Shown here piece by piece: positions 45,969-57,625 of a DNA stretch of 64,000 nucleotides. The notes under the pieces were generated by a model. The model was given only the letters and a program-made list of their open reading frames with translations. It did not search any database and was not told where the DNA came from. The stretch is from Sequoia sempervirens (Eukaryota > Streptophyta > Pinopsida > Cupressales > Cupressaceae): the NCBI GenBank assembly GCA_007258455.2, contig VDFB02270651.1, positions 490,242,711 through 490,306,710 of the forward strand, given 5' to 3'. The number at the start of each line of letters is the position of its first letter. Within the stretch, counting starts at the first letter, position 1. The position numbers were made by a program, and so were the translations under genes.

Positions 45969-48196
45969 TTAAGAAGCCTTATTTTTCCTGTGTGGAAATC
46001 TTTGATGGATACTTTTCCCTTTTTTATTTTTCCCCATAGTTTCTTTGACTAATGGATTTTGATAGGGATAATCTTTCATTGTATTATTTGGTATCCATAT
46101 GTATTTGTTTTGTCCTATATGCTTCTTATCTTCTTTTTCTTTGATAACATTCTTTGTGCTTTCATTCAAATCCTTCTTTGGATGTTGGTCCCAATTCATG
46201 GATGGGATGATGGGTAGATGAAGATTCATGACGTGTCTGGTTGTAGTATTGGCATCTGTTTCATGATAAGGACTCTTCGTGCTCCCTATGTTGATGTTTT
46301 CTTGAGACATAGTTTCCCCTAGTATGGTGGTAGTAGCACCTTCATGCTTTGATTCTTCCTATTCTGAGAACTCTTGTTTATAATGCATTCTCTAATAAAT
46401 GACCACTGCAAATGATGTTATTTCCATTTTTTGCTTTGCTAACTCCAGAATGTCCTATTCTATCTGACCTATTTCTTTGAGTGGATAATGCTTGATATCT
46501 TCATACATGATGTCAGTCTAAATTTGGGATATATCTAATCCTGGTGTTGACAACTTAGTTTGACTGTAGGAATCAATAACTTGCTCTTTTTGTGTAATGA
46601 AATCCTACTCCAAATGAAGATCATCTACGTGTCCATCCATAGAAAGCATCTCATGGGTAGATGGAGGAGTATGTGCTATATGGATATGATCTTCATGTAT
46701 AGATAGGATAGTGTCCATTAGATCATTGTAATATCTTGGAGATATGAATTCTTGATCCTAAATGATTTCATAATTGCTTTCAACATGCTTTGGATCAAGT
46801 TCTTGACATGGGTCAATTTCAAAGGATGGATTGCTTACAAATGGTTCTTGGATATCTTCATTGGGCATATGAAGTGGCTTAATATCCTCTTGATCTTTGA
46901 GTGAATTTGGATCAAGTGTTGAGTTGAAGATTCCTTCAATATCGGTAATCATGAGGTCAAAGGATGTCAATATGTCTTGGAAAGGACCATTGCTAGACTT
47001 TGGTGAGAGATGTTGATCATGCTTTAGAATAAATTTTTGAGATATGTCCTCTAAGTTATTAGGTGATGTATAGACATTTTCAACATGATCATTGGTCAAT
47101 GGATTGTTGATTACAAGATCAAATAATGTTAACACTCCTTGAAATAGATCATTGTCAGATATTGTTGAGGGATTCTTATCATGATCAAAAAGTGACTCTT
47201 GATGTATGTCGATTTGATCTTGGGATGAGGTAGAAACATCTTCCATGTGTTCGTTGATGGATAGGTCTTGATCATGTGATCGTTGACTTCAATCGATACA
47301 TGGATTTGTTAACATTTTGTTGGTATTTTGAACAACATTTGCTTGTTGGGCTTGGTATTGGGCATAAGCTTGTGCTTGCACTTGAGCCTAGGCTTGTGCT
47401 TGTTGGGCTTACAGTGTGTCTTGGGAAAATTGAGCAGCTTGTACAACTTGTTGAGCAACTAGTTGTGTAGCTTGTCAGTTTTGGTTTTGTTGGAGTGCCT
47501 TCTGATAAGTAGCCTACTGAGTAGCTTGCAACACAATGTTGTCTTGGTTTGATGTGTTTGGTTTGGGTGGTGGTGGTGGCAGAGGTGGCTTTCGAATAGT
47601 GCTTGTTGTGGTGATAAGAGGTATCATCATATTGATGATTGGGATTTGAGTGGTGGATGGTGTGATTGATATAGTTCGTCCTTGAGAGACCCTGTTTTGA
47701 GGGATGATAGATGATGTGTTGCTTGCTTGTGCTATGGGGATGGTTTCCATCTATTGTTGCGATATCGATGGCAAGGGGGGAGGATTTGATATGATGCCTT
47801 GATTGATGGTTGGGGGGATGTTTTGGATGAGTGGTGGTAGCAATGGTAGCCCCAAACCAAGAGGTGATAAAAATGTTAATGGAAAGGGTGAGAGTGGTGG
47901 GAAAGTGAGTGGCTTGCTCCCTTGGGGAAATGATGATGTTTGATAAAAAAAATACCCCCTGGTCCAAATAAGTCACCTTCTCCTTGTGAGGTTGTAGGGA
48001 GAGAGGTATGAGGGGTTACGTGAAATGATGATGATGGGTCATTAGGATTATGAAAGGTGAGGGGGACATATGGGTGTGATGGATTTTGAACAACATTCGT
48101 GTGATTTACAAACATATCTATCCAAAAGTTTACCAAGTGTGGATTCAAAATGTTCATGTTTGGTATAGTTGTACTTGGTATATTCTCATTTGGCAT
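45969..48196 (-). pseudogene. gag-like polyprotein of L3, decayed
   Basis: The minus-strand frames give, in order: a Pro/His-rich part (48196-47876), the Pro-rich KPPLPPPPPKPNTSN, a Gln/Ala-rich stretch (AQVQAQAYAQYQAQQAN, about 47420-47340), and an Asp/Asn/Ser-rich region (47246-46758). A Lys-rich end follows (KYIWIPNNTMKDYP, then KNKKGK), stopping at 45969. Most of the frame from 47750 downward is in one register with scattered stops. The end resembles the WIPKSR end of the L2 frame. No protease, RT, RNase H or integrase motif is present. Confidence 0.5.
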
Positions 48197-48198
48197 GT

Positions 48199-48950
48199 GG
48201 GTAAGTGCACCAAGATGGTTCCCAAAAAAGGGGCTTAAGTGGCCACTTTTTTTTTCTGAAATCAGGAAATACTGACCTTGGACATAAAATTGAGGATAGA
48301 TACACTCAAAATTTCTTGATGGAACAAAAACAAGGACCGCAATGCTCCGAGTCTACTTTCTAAACTACTAATTTATTTTGAAAATGGTTGAGATTAACGG
48401 GTTCAAAAGAGGGACACACACAAATTGCTATTATTTCTGTCAGAAAAACATAACATAGCAACTCTTGTGTGACCCGAGCATGATGGACTTTTTGGTAGTA
48501 TTTTTAAAATCGCTTCAGTCAGAAGTTAGATAATAGTATGTAGTAAGGACTGGATATTTTATGATAATTTTTTAATGAATATTTGATTTTTTATTAATTT
48601 TCTAAGTGGGCACTTCCTAAAAAGCAGAATTTTGGCTGTGCTCCCCCTAAATTTTTTTGAAACTAATAGATTTTTAATTTTTTTTTTGTAGTAGAATGGA
48701 GTCTAGTTTCTAAAAATGTAATTTATTTCAAATTTGATGAACGGTTAATTTATAGCGAAAAAAATACTCGCTTTTTGAAGAAAACGGACATACAAACAAA
48801 AGAAATTATGGATGAAAATTTTGTTTTATTGTTAGAAAGTGAAAAAAATTACATTGTTGGAAAGCTAATAAAGAACCTAACATTACCCATGTCTTACATT
48901 TTTTGATATTGAACGGATGCAATCTTGATGATGAGCACGAACTCGATTAT
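48199..48950. mobile_element. Probable end of a second element related to the 796-bp one
   Basis: GGGTAAGTGCACCAAGATGG, then GGGCTTAAGTGGCCAC, aligns with the left end and subterminal sequence of the 41736 element (GGGTATGTGCAGGATCAT, then CCCTTAAGTGGC). It abuts the L3 coding region. I cannot find the opposite inverted end before the assembly gap, so its right limit is a guess. Confidence 0.4.
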
Positions 48951-49072
48951 GTGAAAATTTGTTGAATTTGGAAAAAACACGTCTCTGGTCTTTGGGAATG
49001 CCCTCCAAGCCTTTGGGTTGGTATTCCAAGGCAAATACCAAAGCTAAGGCTCGGGGATTTCCAATGCAAAAT

Positions 49073-49106
49073 ATAACGCGTTCGCGTTATAACGTGTTCG
49101 CGTTAT
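49073..49106. repeat. CpG-rich hairpin and 16-bp direct duplication
   Basis: ATAACGCG and CGCGTTAT (49073-49090) are perfect inverted arms around TT. AACG(C/T)GTTCGCGTTAT occurs twice in tandem (49075-49090 and 49091-49106). The surrounding kilobase is AT-rich and poor in CpG. Confidence 0.85.
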
Positions 49107-49269
49107 GTTTTTCTTTTGACATTTTTCCTCTTCGGGGAGCATTACTAGCAACAAATACCGTGCTCGGGTTATGTCTTCCTTTAGTTAAATGCCACTTTAT
49201 TGAATGTTTGTTGATATGTCTGTATGTTTGTATGTATATGTATACTGGTGTGTCATGTACGTATGCTTA

Positions 49270-49459
49270 TGGGAGAGAGGGTTTAGGGTGGTAGAGCATG
49301 GGAGAGAGTGGCCGAGTGGGAGATAGGGAGGGAGAGTGTGGGAGACAAGGTTGGAGAGAGTGGGTGAGTAGGAGATAGGGTTGGAGTTGGTTGGAGAGTG
49401 TGGGAGAGAGTTGGAGAGAGTTGGAGAGAGGGCTTGAGGGAGTGGGATAGGGGTGGGAG
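49270..49459. repeat. GA-rich minisatellite ending at the gap
   Basis: Irregular repeats of GGGAGAGAG(T)GG and GTTGGAGAGAG run directly into the N block. Such sequence commonly stops assemblies. Confidence 0.9.
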
Positions 49460-49559
49460 NNNNNNNNNNNNNNNNNNNNNNNNNNNNNNNNNNNNNNNNN
49501 NNNNNNNNNNNNNNNNNNNNNNNNNNNNNNNNNNNNNNNNNNNNNNNNNNNNNNNNNNN
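49460..49559. other. Assembly gap (100 N)
   Basis: Exactly 100 Ns, which looks like a fixed-size scaffold placeholder. The true distance, and even the adjacency, of the flanks is not shown by this sequence. Confidence 0.98.
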
Positions 49560-49563
49560 ATAT

Positions 49564-50091
49564 CTAACCTATAGTCCACCGTATGAACTGGCTTCTCATT
49601 TCTACCATGTGATCCCATCTGGTGATCTTGACTTTTCCTCTTCGATTTCTTTCCAACTGGACCTCTTTCCACCAAATACTGGCATAGCCCTTTAGCTTCA
49701 TTTTTGCAAACTTAACCCGATCTGGGTCCTCTATTTCCTCATACTCAAAATATTCTTCTAGCTCGTTGATCCAATCGATCAACTCTTCCAGGTTTAGACT
49801 TCTAGAATAACTAAGAACTTCTACTCTAGGTATTTTCCCGATCTTCGAAATGGCCCTTATTAGCCACATTTGGTCTTGATAAATTGCTTATTTTTCCTCT
49901 TCTACATCTGAACCTTCTTCCTCTCCTTCATCCTCACTTTCCTCCCTCAGGTTTAACCCTCTTCTCAACTGCTCTTGTAACACATCAACCTGTCTCTGGA
50001 GGGCTACAAGTGCATCTCTTCCACCAGCATCTCTGCTGCCTCGACCACCTCTGGCACCACCATGCCTACCAAGCATCACTCTTAGAGGCAT
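49564..50091 (-). pseudogene. gag of element E (N-terminal part)
   Basis: ATG at 50091 opens a frame with a Gly/Arg-rich start (GRHGGARGGRGSRDAGGRDA), a helical QRQVDVLQEQLRRGLNLREE and an acidic stretch. One in-frame TAA (49888-49890) follows, and then the retrotransposon gag domain: SLNLEELIDWINELEEYFEY, DRVKFAKMKLKGYASIWWKE and VQLERNRRGKVKITRWDHMV. This is the typical gag core of plant gypsy elements with a LKG.A..WW signature. The end of the domain is lost near the gap. The product would assemble the particle; the single stop suggests recent inactivation or sequencing error. Confidence 0.85.
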
Positions 50092-50172
50092 CTTTCTTGA
50101 CCTCGACCCACAACCACAGTCCTAGTGTGAACTGCCTCACGATCGGCGATCTGTCCACAAGCTCAAGAAAAA

Positions 50173-50187
50173 CCCGCTCTAATACCA
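50173..50187 (-). promoter_or_regulatory. tRNA-iMet primer-binding site of element E
   Basis: TGGTATTAGAGCGGG on the minus strand, two bases after the LTR end CATCA, matches the common plant iMet site TGGTATCAGAGC at 11 of its first 12 positions. Confidence 0.85.
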
Positions 50188-50189
50188 CT

Positions 50190-50876
50190 TGATGAAGGCG
50201 CAACCCGAGACATAGAAAATAACCCACAAACAAGAGAATGATTTTATTATTCAGAAAATATAGCTTCTTACATGTAGAGGATCTCAAATCCCCAACTTCT
50301 ACAACACATGCAAGCTACAAAAAGCTACAGATTAACCCTTTTGCAATATGCAAGCTTGTCCCCAAAAAGTTACCCAAAAATTAGAAAATCCACCTATAAA
50401 TAGAGCTCCTCATTAGTTTGGAGCCAAAACAACATTCAAATTGAGTTTAGGTGGTTTGGCACCGAAAATTTACAACATGAAGTTCAAATTTCAAAAGAGC
50501 ATTTGCAATGGTATCTTCTAAAAAGTGTGCCAACTTGCCGGGACCATAACTTTTGATCTGGGACTTCGATTCATGAACCATTTGAACCGTTGGAAAGGTC
50601 TCAAAGTCAAGAACGCGCTTGAAATTAGCTATGCCGATTTTAGCAAGTATCAAGGCTAATACGGGAGCTCTAGGTGCCTCAAATCCCACTCAAAAGATTT
50701 TTAGGTGCAAATCTGGGAAACTAAAACTGCAATATCTTTCAACCCAGGAATAGAAAATAAAAATCATAAATTGGGAATTTCATTATGAAAAAAAGGGTAT
50801 CCAAAAATGTAAAAACATCTAAAAATTGAGAAACTTGAAATTTAACTATTTTGGGTGATGCAAGATTGCCCTTACA
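50190..50876 (-). repeat. 5' LTR of element E (687 bp)
   Basis: On the minus strand the LTR starts TGTAAGGGCAATCTTGCATC and ends CGCCTTCATCA. A TATA-like CTATTTATAGG (minus strand, near 50400) is inside. The start is inferred from the TG end without a second LTR for comparison. Confidence 0.65.
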
Positions 50877-51830
50877 CCACTGGATGCTCCTGCATCAATT
50901 CATTTATCTTTTTATAAAATTCACAATTGATTCACAATACATAATAGGCATAGGTGAATTGCATTCTCATTCTATATATATAGATCTAAGGTTAGAAAAT
51001 GTCTCAAATTTCATATTCCTAAGAGAAATGCTCACAAGAAATAAATTCTACTCTGATTTTGATAACTCACTTTTGACTCGGTTTAATCATTCCTCTAACA
51101 TTTCAAGGTTTATAGGTAATTAAATGTAAATGTGTAACTTCTTTTTTTTCAAAGTATCCAATAAGTCGTTCCCAAGTTAAAGGGTTCAATCTAAAAACAA
51201 AAAATTTACATGACATTTGTAAAAATAAAATAAAATACTTCCAGGTAGAAATATATACATTTTGAATGAACAAAATTTACCCAATTCGCTTAAAACAATT
51301 GTAAGCAAGTGTGTTCTTGCTTTCAAGATAGCCAATATTTCATTTCTAATTAAAATAATGGTGTTATATAATTTTAAAAGAAACAATCACCAGTTTGAAT
51401 CTAACCATATTCACATGCACATATGCATATATTTGGACAGATGCTCAAAGGTAAAACAATCCATTATAGAAACATATCTACTTAAAAAAAAATTATTTGT
51501 TATTGCAAGTCAAATTTCTACATCTAATCTGTTCGAGTTTTAAATCTTGCTCTCACACTTGTTATATTTATATTCTTTTCTATACATATATCTAGAAATA
51601 TAAATAGATACACAAAAATATTCATTTACAACTGAAGTAACTTACATTCTTTTTAAATAGAAAGATATATACATATATTTAATTAAATATGTGAATATAT
51701 AAACATACTTATAGACACTTCAGGGAATCACACTTATAGTGAAGTAATAAAAATAACATCAGCTATGTAAAATATTTACCTTACAATGTTGCAGTCATTA
51801 CATACATGATTCATATAATTACATACACAA

Positions 51831-51863
<33 letters not shown>

Positions 51864-52351
51864 TTTATATTTATATACAAACAATTTATCTTTCAATTTT
51901 TCCAGCACCAGCATGATTGTAGACACTTACAGCCAAAGGTATATTTACTCATTTGAATTCTACAATGATTTAATTTTCAGCATGTTTCATATATATATAT
52001 ATATATATAAATAATTTTATCATAAATTTTCTAGCAACAATATATACATAAACAAATTCATCTATAAGTAATCTTCATAATATATACAGACTAATATATG
52101 GATACAAAGAGATATCATTGTAAAACAACAAGTTTAATCACTTTTATATCAGATTTCTTTTCGTCTACTCTTTTCATTCTTACTTCCATACATAAAGTAT
52201 TTGTAATCATCTATATATATATATAAAAGAAGAATAGAAAATTATATTTTATAGCTGAAGTTTACACATTCTAAAATAGCTTCAGGCATACATTCCACTC
52301 CCCCATAATTAAGATGTTCTATATATTTAAATACATATGTGTGTGTATCTA

Positions 52352-52390
<39 letters not shown>

Positions 52391-52805
52391 TTACATGTAA
52401 TTCTTTTTATATCCATTTTGAAAATAATGTATTCACAGCCAAAGTGTTATATAAGCCTACAACATATTATATACATAGAGGTATACTTATGTATACATAT
52501 TTTTAGATGAGTAAAATTATTATATACATATATACATATTTTATGCATATATATTTATTTCAAAACTATATATTCAGTAATTTATTTTCAGCAAAAGTAG
52601 TGAAATGTTCAGAATCAAGTATTCATTTGCCACATTAAAATCAAATACTTACAGTGGATTTTTGTATATATATAGGTGTCTATACATATATATACTTATA
52701 TATTTTATTATTTTTATAAAAAGAATAAAGACATTTCTAAAGCTTGAATTCAACCTTGTATTATATCTTTTAGAAATTTCACATGTATTTACCCATATTA
52801 CTATA

Positions 52806-52855
<50 letters not shown>

Positions 52856-53896
52856 TATATATTAAACAATAAAGTTTAAATATATAAGTATAAATATGTA
52901 TACACAGGTTAATTTAAAGTGTACCACAAACAACTTTCTTCAATTTATAATAAATTTTGTTTTTCAACAAAGATTCAATCTGTAGAAAAAAATAGTTCAA
53001 TATATACATATATATATATATATATATCTAGGTATATATCATAGGAGGAAATGAAGAATCAGATTTGTACACTATTGGCTCAAAATTTATGGAATAAACT
53101 CAATCAATTGGGGAATTTACCAAAATAACTTCACTTTTCCAAAACACAGTAACAAGTTCACACATTTGAATCAAAATACAATGGGAAAGGAATTAAAAAG
53201 CTCAAAATACCTAGATTCGCTTCCTGTAGAATTCTCTTTCTTTATTTTTCCTTTCTTTCTTGTTTTTCTTTCCCTTCTCCACCATGCTAGATTCACCGTG
53301 CTTCAAAAACCCTCTTCTCAACAACCAATTTTCAGTTATTTTTGCAGAGCAATAAAGAAGATTATATAAAAGAACAATTGTGTTTCCGATAATGATTTTC
53401 CTTTTTAAAGTTTTTCCCTTCCAATTTTATAACCTAATCTTTAAAATCAAAAATAAAATTTATTTTCATGTACGATATTTATCTTTAATTAATAATAGTA
53501 AAGAATTCTATTTTAATTGTAACTACATAACTATCCAAGTAAATAGTGAGCAATTGTCATTTGTAATTTACAAAAGAAATATTTACCTTAATAAGCAAGT
53601 AAAAAATATTATTCACACACAAATTAAATATTTATTCTAAATAATATTAACGAAATTTCACTTGCACATAAAATAATTTTCCTAAATAACAAAGTATTTT
53701 CATTTAATTGCAATTAAGTTAATTATTCTAAATAATAAGCATTATCAATTAATTGAAAAAAAATGAATTCTCTAATTAAAATATAATTATTTCCTTTTTG
53801 TTTGTTTATAACTTAATTTAATTAAACATTATAAAATTACAAACAATAAAAAGGGGTCGTGACACTTATTTATTAAATGATTGTAGGAGGCCAACA
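50877..53896. other. AT-rich region with (TA)n arrays; may include the 5' LTR of L2
   Basis: TA microsatellites occur near 51831-51850, 51990-52010, 52350-52387, 52810-52853 and 53007-53030. No coding sequence is supported. The right end GGAGGCCAACA directly precedes a primer-binding site, so at least the last part should be LTR, but I cannot find its start by comparison with the L1 LTR. Confidence 0.5.
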
Positions 53897-53900
53897 TTTT

Positions 53901-53918
53901 TGGCATCGTTGCCAGGGA
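53901..53918 (+). promoter_or_regulatory. tRNA-Asp-like primer-binding site of L2
   Basis: TGGCATCGTTGCCAGGGA, four T after the LTR end CCAACA, differs at three positions from TGGCGCCGTTGCCGGGGA, the Asp-tRNA site used by many plant gypsy elements (Athila-like). All differences are transitions. Confidence 0.75.
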
Positions 53919-54199
53919 TGGTGTCAAACTACGAATTTCTTTGGAGTCATTGGTAGTTTTTCTTGCTATAGTGTTTATGGAAGTTGTTCTTAGTATATAT
54001 CCTCATTTAGGAAGTAATGACCCCTCTTATTCTTTACCAATTCTTTGTGTGAGTTGGCTGATAGTGAGTGATACCAAATTCATAGAGGAAGGTTAAGGGA
54101 TGCTTATGGGAGATTCCTTCCTAAAAATCCTAATCCATTCCAACTAGTTGAATATCATAACCTACCAAGAGAAGAAGTTCATACCCACACCCCTTTGCT

Positions 54200-54645
54200 G
54201 ATGCATTTCCTGATCTGACTAGCTCTAAAGTCTCCTTTGAAGAACAAAATTAGCTTGAGAACCCCATTGCTTTGGAACTACATCAAGCAGGCATGGGTGA
54301 TGCAAATAGGAACATACCTAACCAACCAACTTTTCCTTTCCCCATTGCCCATCAGAATGAAGTTGACAACATCAAGAACATCCTTGCTTCAACATTCCCC
54401 AAGTTTTATGGACTTGTCATAGAATATCCTGATACCTTTTTATTTTAGTTTGACATACTCTACAAGAGTTATGATTATACTACTGATTCCCATTGGCTTA
54501 AGCTATTTCCTACCACTCCGAAAGAGGTTGCATTAAGATGGTTCATGAGCCTAGGCAGAGATACTATGGAAACTTGGAAAGACATGAAGACAAAATTCCT
54601 TGAGAAATACAAGGAATATTGCAGGGGAAGCGACATGAGAGCAGG
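54200..54645 (+). pseudogene. gag domain of L2, truncated
   Basis: The frame reads NIKNILASTFPKFYGLVIEY, PDTFLF, FDILYKSYDYTTDSHWLKLF, then ALRWFMSLGRDTMETWKDMK and TKFLEKYKEYC. This is the retrotransposon gag core with the RWF and W..MK..FL..Y signature. A TAG stop (54447-54449) interrupts, and homology ends abruptly near 54640, where an unrelated segment begins. The part that usually follows, leading to the zinc knuckle, is missing. Confidence 0.8.
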
Positions 54646-54664
54646 TGATTGTGACATAGATTTT

Positions 54665-55500
54665 TGGACACAATGGACTCTCTAACTCTTGTAGGGTTTT
54701 TCACTTAAAAGGAGAGAGATTAGATCCAAAAATGCTTATGTTACATTCAAAGTCAATGCAATATGGATGGAATATGAATATAATGTACTTAGATGCAATG
54801 TTTGAATGCAAGAAATGAATGAGATTAATTGTCTAATGAATAGAAACTAAAGGAAAATAAATTATTTGAAAACACATTGTGTAAATTATAAAATCACCTA
54901 CAAATGAATAGAAAAATGCAACAGAATTGGATTAGATTGGAAGTGTGCACCTAGAACTTTGATTAGGATTGGAAAATGATCCTGGAATGCTAATGATGTT
55001 GTTTTTTAGGCCTAGAGGGACTCATTCACCATTATGGGTGAATCAGTCCAATTCTGTAAAACTGAACTGTATCCCGTTTCGAACAAAAGGGTATCAAAAA
55101 ATTCAGAAAACCAAAAACTGACCCTGCAATGGGGCTCATTTTCCACCCATGGTGAATCAGTCCACTTTTGAATTTTTGAATATTCAAAGGCTGACTCTAG
55201 AGCTTTTGGTTTGCACTTCGGCTTCCTACAAGTGTTCGCTTCCGAAACTGTCGTATTCAGGCCCAAAAGTGACTTTTTGTTGATATTTTGACTTGAATGA
55301 CTTTGAAATTTAATATTCAATGATTCTTAAGCCTCCAAGAGTCCTAAACCTACATACAAACAAGACAAGTAAGAGAAATTGTTGATTGTTAGGGTATGGG
55401 AGTTTGCCTTGGTAAAACCCCGTTTAGGTAATTAAACCAAATTGATGAAAGAAAGGAATGAAACATGAAATAATGGAATAAATTACATTGCAATGATGAA
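54665..55500. other. Segment of unknown origin within the L2 gag
   Basis: This 0.8-kb non-coding segment separates the gag core from the later gag-like frame. It contains two copies of a short palindromic motif: ACTCATTCACC..TATGGGTGAATCAGTCCA near 55020 and a variant near 55135. Its ends show GGGTTTTTCAC (54693) and GGTAAAACCCCG (55410), which may be imperfect inverted ends. I could not define a target duplication. Confidence 0.35.
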
Positions 55501-55558
55501 TCCATGTCTAATCTAATGAATCCTTCCAAGTCCTCCTTCCACCACATCTAATGAATCC

Positions 55559-56893
55559 ATGCCAACTCAAGATTCCATTGCATCCCAAGAGCATGATAAT
55601 TCTTCCAACCCATCTAGTGATGTCCTATTGCTCCATGATCAAGATATTCTTTCTACAAAATCTCATGATTCCCTTCCTCATCAAGATCAAGATATGCTTC
55701 CATCTGAGAATATTGCTTCATTCCATGAGGATGTTCATCCTTCTCAAGATCAAGATATGCCTTTCACACCACTACAAGATGATTTTGTACCTAATGAAGA
55801 GCAAGTTACTCCATCTCCCACACCTCATGAACATATTCCAAGTCAAGATAAAAATACCCCATCATCCCCATGGAAAGATCCTATCACACCTATGCAAGCT
55901 ATCCATGAACCCCACACCTACAAATTGGGATCCTCCTCCTTCATCCACTCCAGTTTACTTCTAACACCTATCCTTTCATCTATATCAAATCCTCCCCAAA
56001 ATGGACTCACATCTTGTTTCACAAACAACACATATCCCAATGGTAAATGAATGTGTCAAAGTATGAACTACAAAGGCAAAGGATTAGGCCTTCATGAACA
56101 AGGTATCTTAGAACCCCTTTTTTCTCAAGAAAACCCATATTACCATGGCCTTGGTTATACACCTAAGTTTCCTAGTCCATCAAACCTACCATCTATCTTA
56201 GGTCCTCATCCTAATCCACCAAACCTTCCATCTATCGTAGGTCCTCATCCTAGTTCATCAAACCTTCCCTCTATCCTAGGTCCATATCCTATTTCTCAAG
56301 AACAACAAAGGCACACATCCTTGATGCCCTTTCAAAATTCTACCACCAACTCATCCATGATACCTCCATACCATTCATCTCCATCAATCTCTCCTATTTA
56401 TCATGGAAGAAATTTGGGTACCAAATGTCAAAAGCTTCCATATGAAAATTCACATGTATCAAAGGATCAACGTGTCTCCTCGAAGAGGCGTGCAAAAATA
56501 AAAGAAATTTTGATCCAAAATCAAAGGAAAAATCAAAAAAGCCACAAAGGCCCATCAAAGCAAAAAGAAAAATTTCCAAGACCACAAAGGTCAATAAATC
56601 TAATAGAAAAATCTCAAAGGCCAAAATGGCCCACAAATCAAATATCAAAGTTAAAAATCATGTGGATTCCAAAAAGTCGCATAGAAGCAATGAAATCTAA
56701 ATTGACACTCAAATTTGCTAATCCAAAAGCTTCCTCCAATCTTCCATATAAAAGCCTATCACCTTCCAAATCCATTTTTCCTCCATCACTTCATCACCCT
56801 TCAAGGTGTGTACCAATGTTGATCTTGCCATCCTTTCCATATATCCATCAACAAACCTTTCAACCTAATATCCATTATCCCATCATACCCTAA
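55559..56893 (+). pseudogene. gag-like frame of L2 with G-patch-like motif
   Basis: One register of 445 codons has a single TGA (56048-56050). The first part is rich in Ser, Gln, Asp and His, with repeated HDQDI/DQDM units (for example HQDQDMLPSENIASFHEDVH). After the stop comes YKGKGLGLHEQGILEPL, which resembles the G-patch-like motif upstream of the protease in some plant gypsy polyproteins. Three repeats of PSNLPSI(L/V)GPHP follow (about 56170-56290). The C-terminus is very basic (KIKEILIQNQRKNQKSHKGP) and includes KLKIMWIPKSRIEAMKSK. No protease or pol follows. The function is probably RNA or particle binding (inference). Confidence 0.6.
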
Positions 56894-57285
56894 ATCTGCC
56901 AACATTTAGGAGTCCAATTTCCCATTGCCATGGTTCATTAGAGAATATATTTGAGAGATATTTGGTTGTCAAACTTGATTCTTAATTCCTTCTTCCATCT
57001 CCCTATCATCCATATCCTATCTTCCATATTCCTCTTGCACTCTACACTTAGGGACAAGTTTCGTCCATCTTATCATTCATGATCATTATCCCTTTTATGC
57101 TCATTCCTTACTTTTCCACCTTTGATCTTGAAAAATTTAATGATCATCTTGAACATCATGTATCTTATCCTATACATGTTATCCATATCTTCCATACCAT
57201 ATCCTTCACCTTATCTTTCTAAATACATCCTCTCTTCCTGTTCATGGTCTTGATGAGGAATGGGACCAAAGTACTTAGTCCTTGT

Positions 57286-57610
57286 TGTTAGAGTAATAAG
57301 TTATTATGCTTAATTAATTACATCACATTGATTAATTAATTAAGTCAATTATTCCTCTTTATTACTTAAGCTAAACTTAGGCACATTAATAATTAAGTAT
57401 TAATTATTAAGTGTGCACACTAGGGTTTCATTTAGGGTTTCCCTTTTAGGGTTTCTTGATCTCCTTCATAAGGATTGATCATTTTGTAATAATTGATTCT
57501 CTTAATGCATTTTTACTGAGAGGTTTACAGAGAACATCTTTTTTGGTTTTTCATATCTTTTGCATGTGACAGGTATTCATCTTGCATGCAGGTGATCTTG
57601 GATTCTAACA
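57286..57610 (+). repeat. 5' LTR of element F
   Basis: It starts TGTTAGAGTAATAAG and ends GGATTCTAACA. It carries three TAGGGTTT telo-box-like motifs at 57421, 57433 and 57447 and several ATTAATTAA palindromes. Confidence 0.95.
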
Positions 57611-57625
57611 TGGTATCAGAGCTCC
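57611..57625 (+). promoter_or_regulatory. tRNA-iMet primer-binding site of element F
   Basis: TGGTATCAGAGCTCC directly abuts the LTR end. The first 12 bases match the plant iMet site exactly. Confidence 0.95.

Larger units (their letters stand above)
40720..48198 (-). mobile_element. L3: minus-strand relative of L1/L2, partial
   Basis: On the minus strand this reads: decayed coding region (48196-45969), long non-coding 3' region with the family minisatellite and conserved motif, polypurine tract (42757-42770), and LTR from 42756 downward. The tract is identical to that of L1. Unlike L1 and L2, it shows no antisense PMD frame: only about 1.5 kb separate the conserved motif from the tract. No pol domains are seen. 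The left LTR end near 40.72 kb and the 5' end are not defined. Confidence 0.65.
49560..50876 (-). mobile_element. Element E: 5' end of an iMet-primed Ty3/gypsy element, truncated by the gap
   Basis: Reading the minus strand: LTR (50876-50190), primer site, leader, and gag running into the gap. The 3' part and 3' LTR are not in the window. Between the two contig ends nothing matches its LTR, so the element was cut by the scaffold junction. Confidence 0.8.

Noticed and set aside
47276..47470. Plus-strand Leu/Val-rich frame
   Set aside because: It is the complement of the Gln/Ala-rich stretch of the L3 gag-like frame.
52605..52865. Frame ending in a Tyr-Ile repeat
   Set aside because: It is a translated TA microsatellite in AT-rich non-coding DNA.
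57421..57454. Interstitial telomere
   Set aside because: There are only three spaced TAGGGTTT motifs inside a 325-bp LTR, repeated in its partner LTR; they are not a tandem telomere tract.
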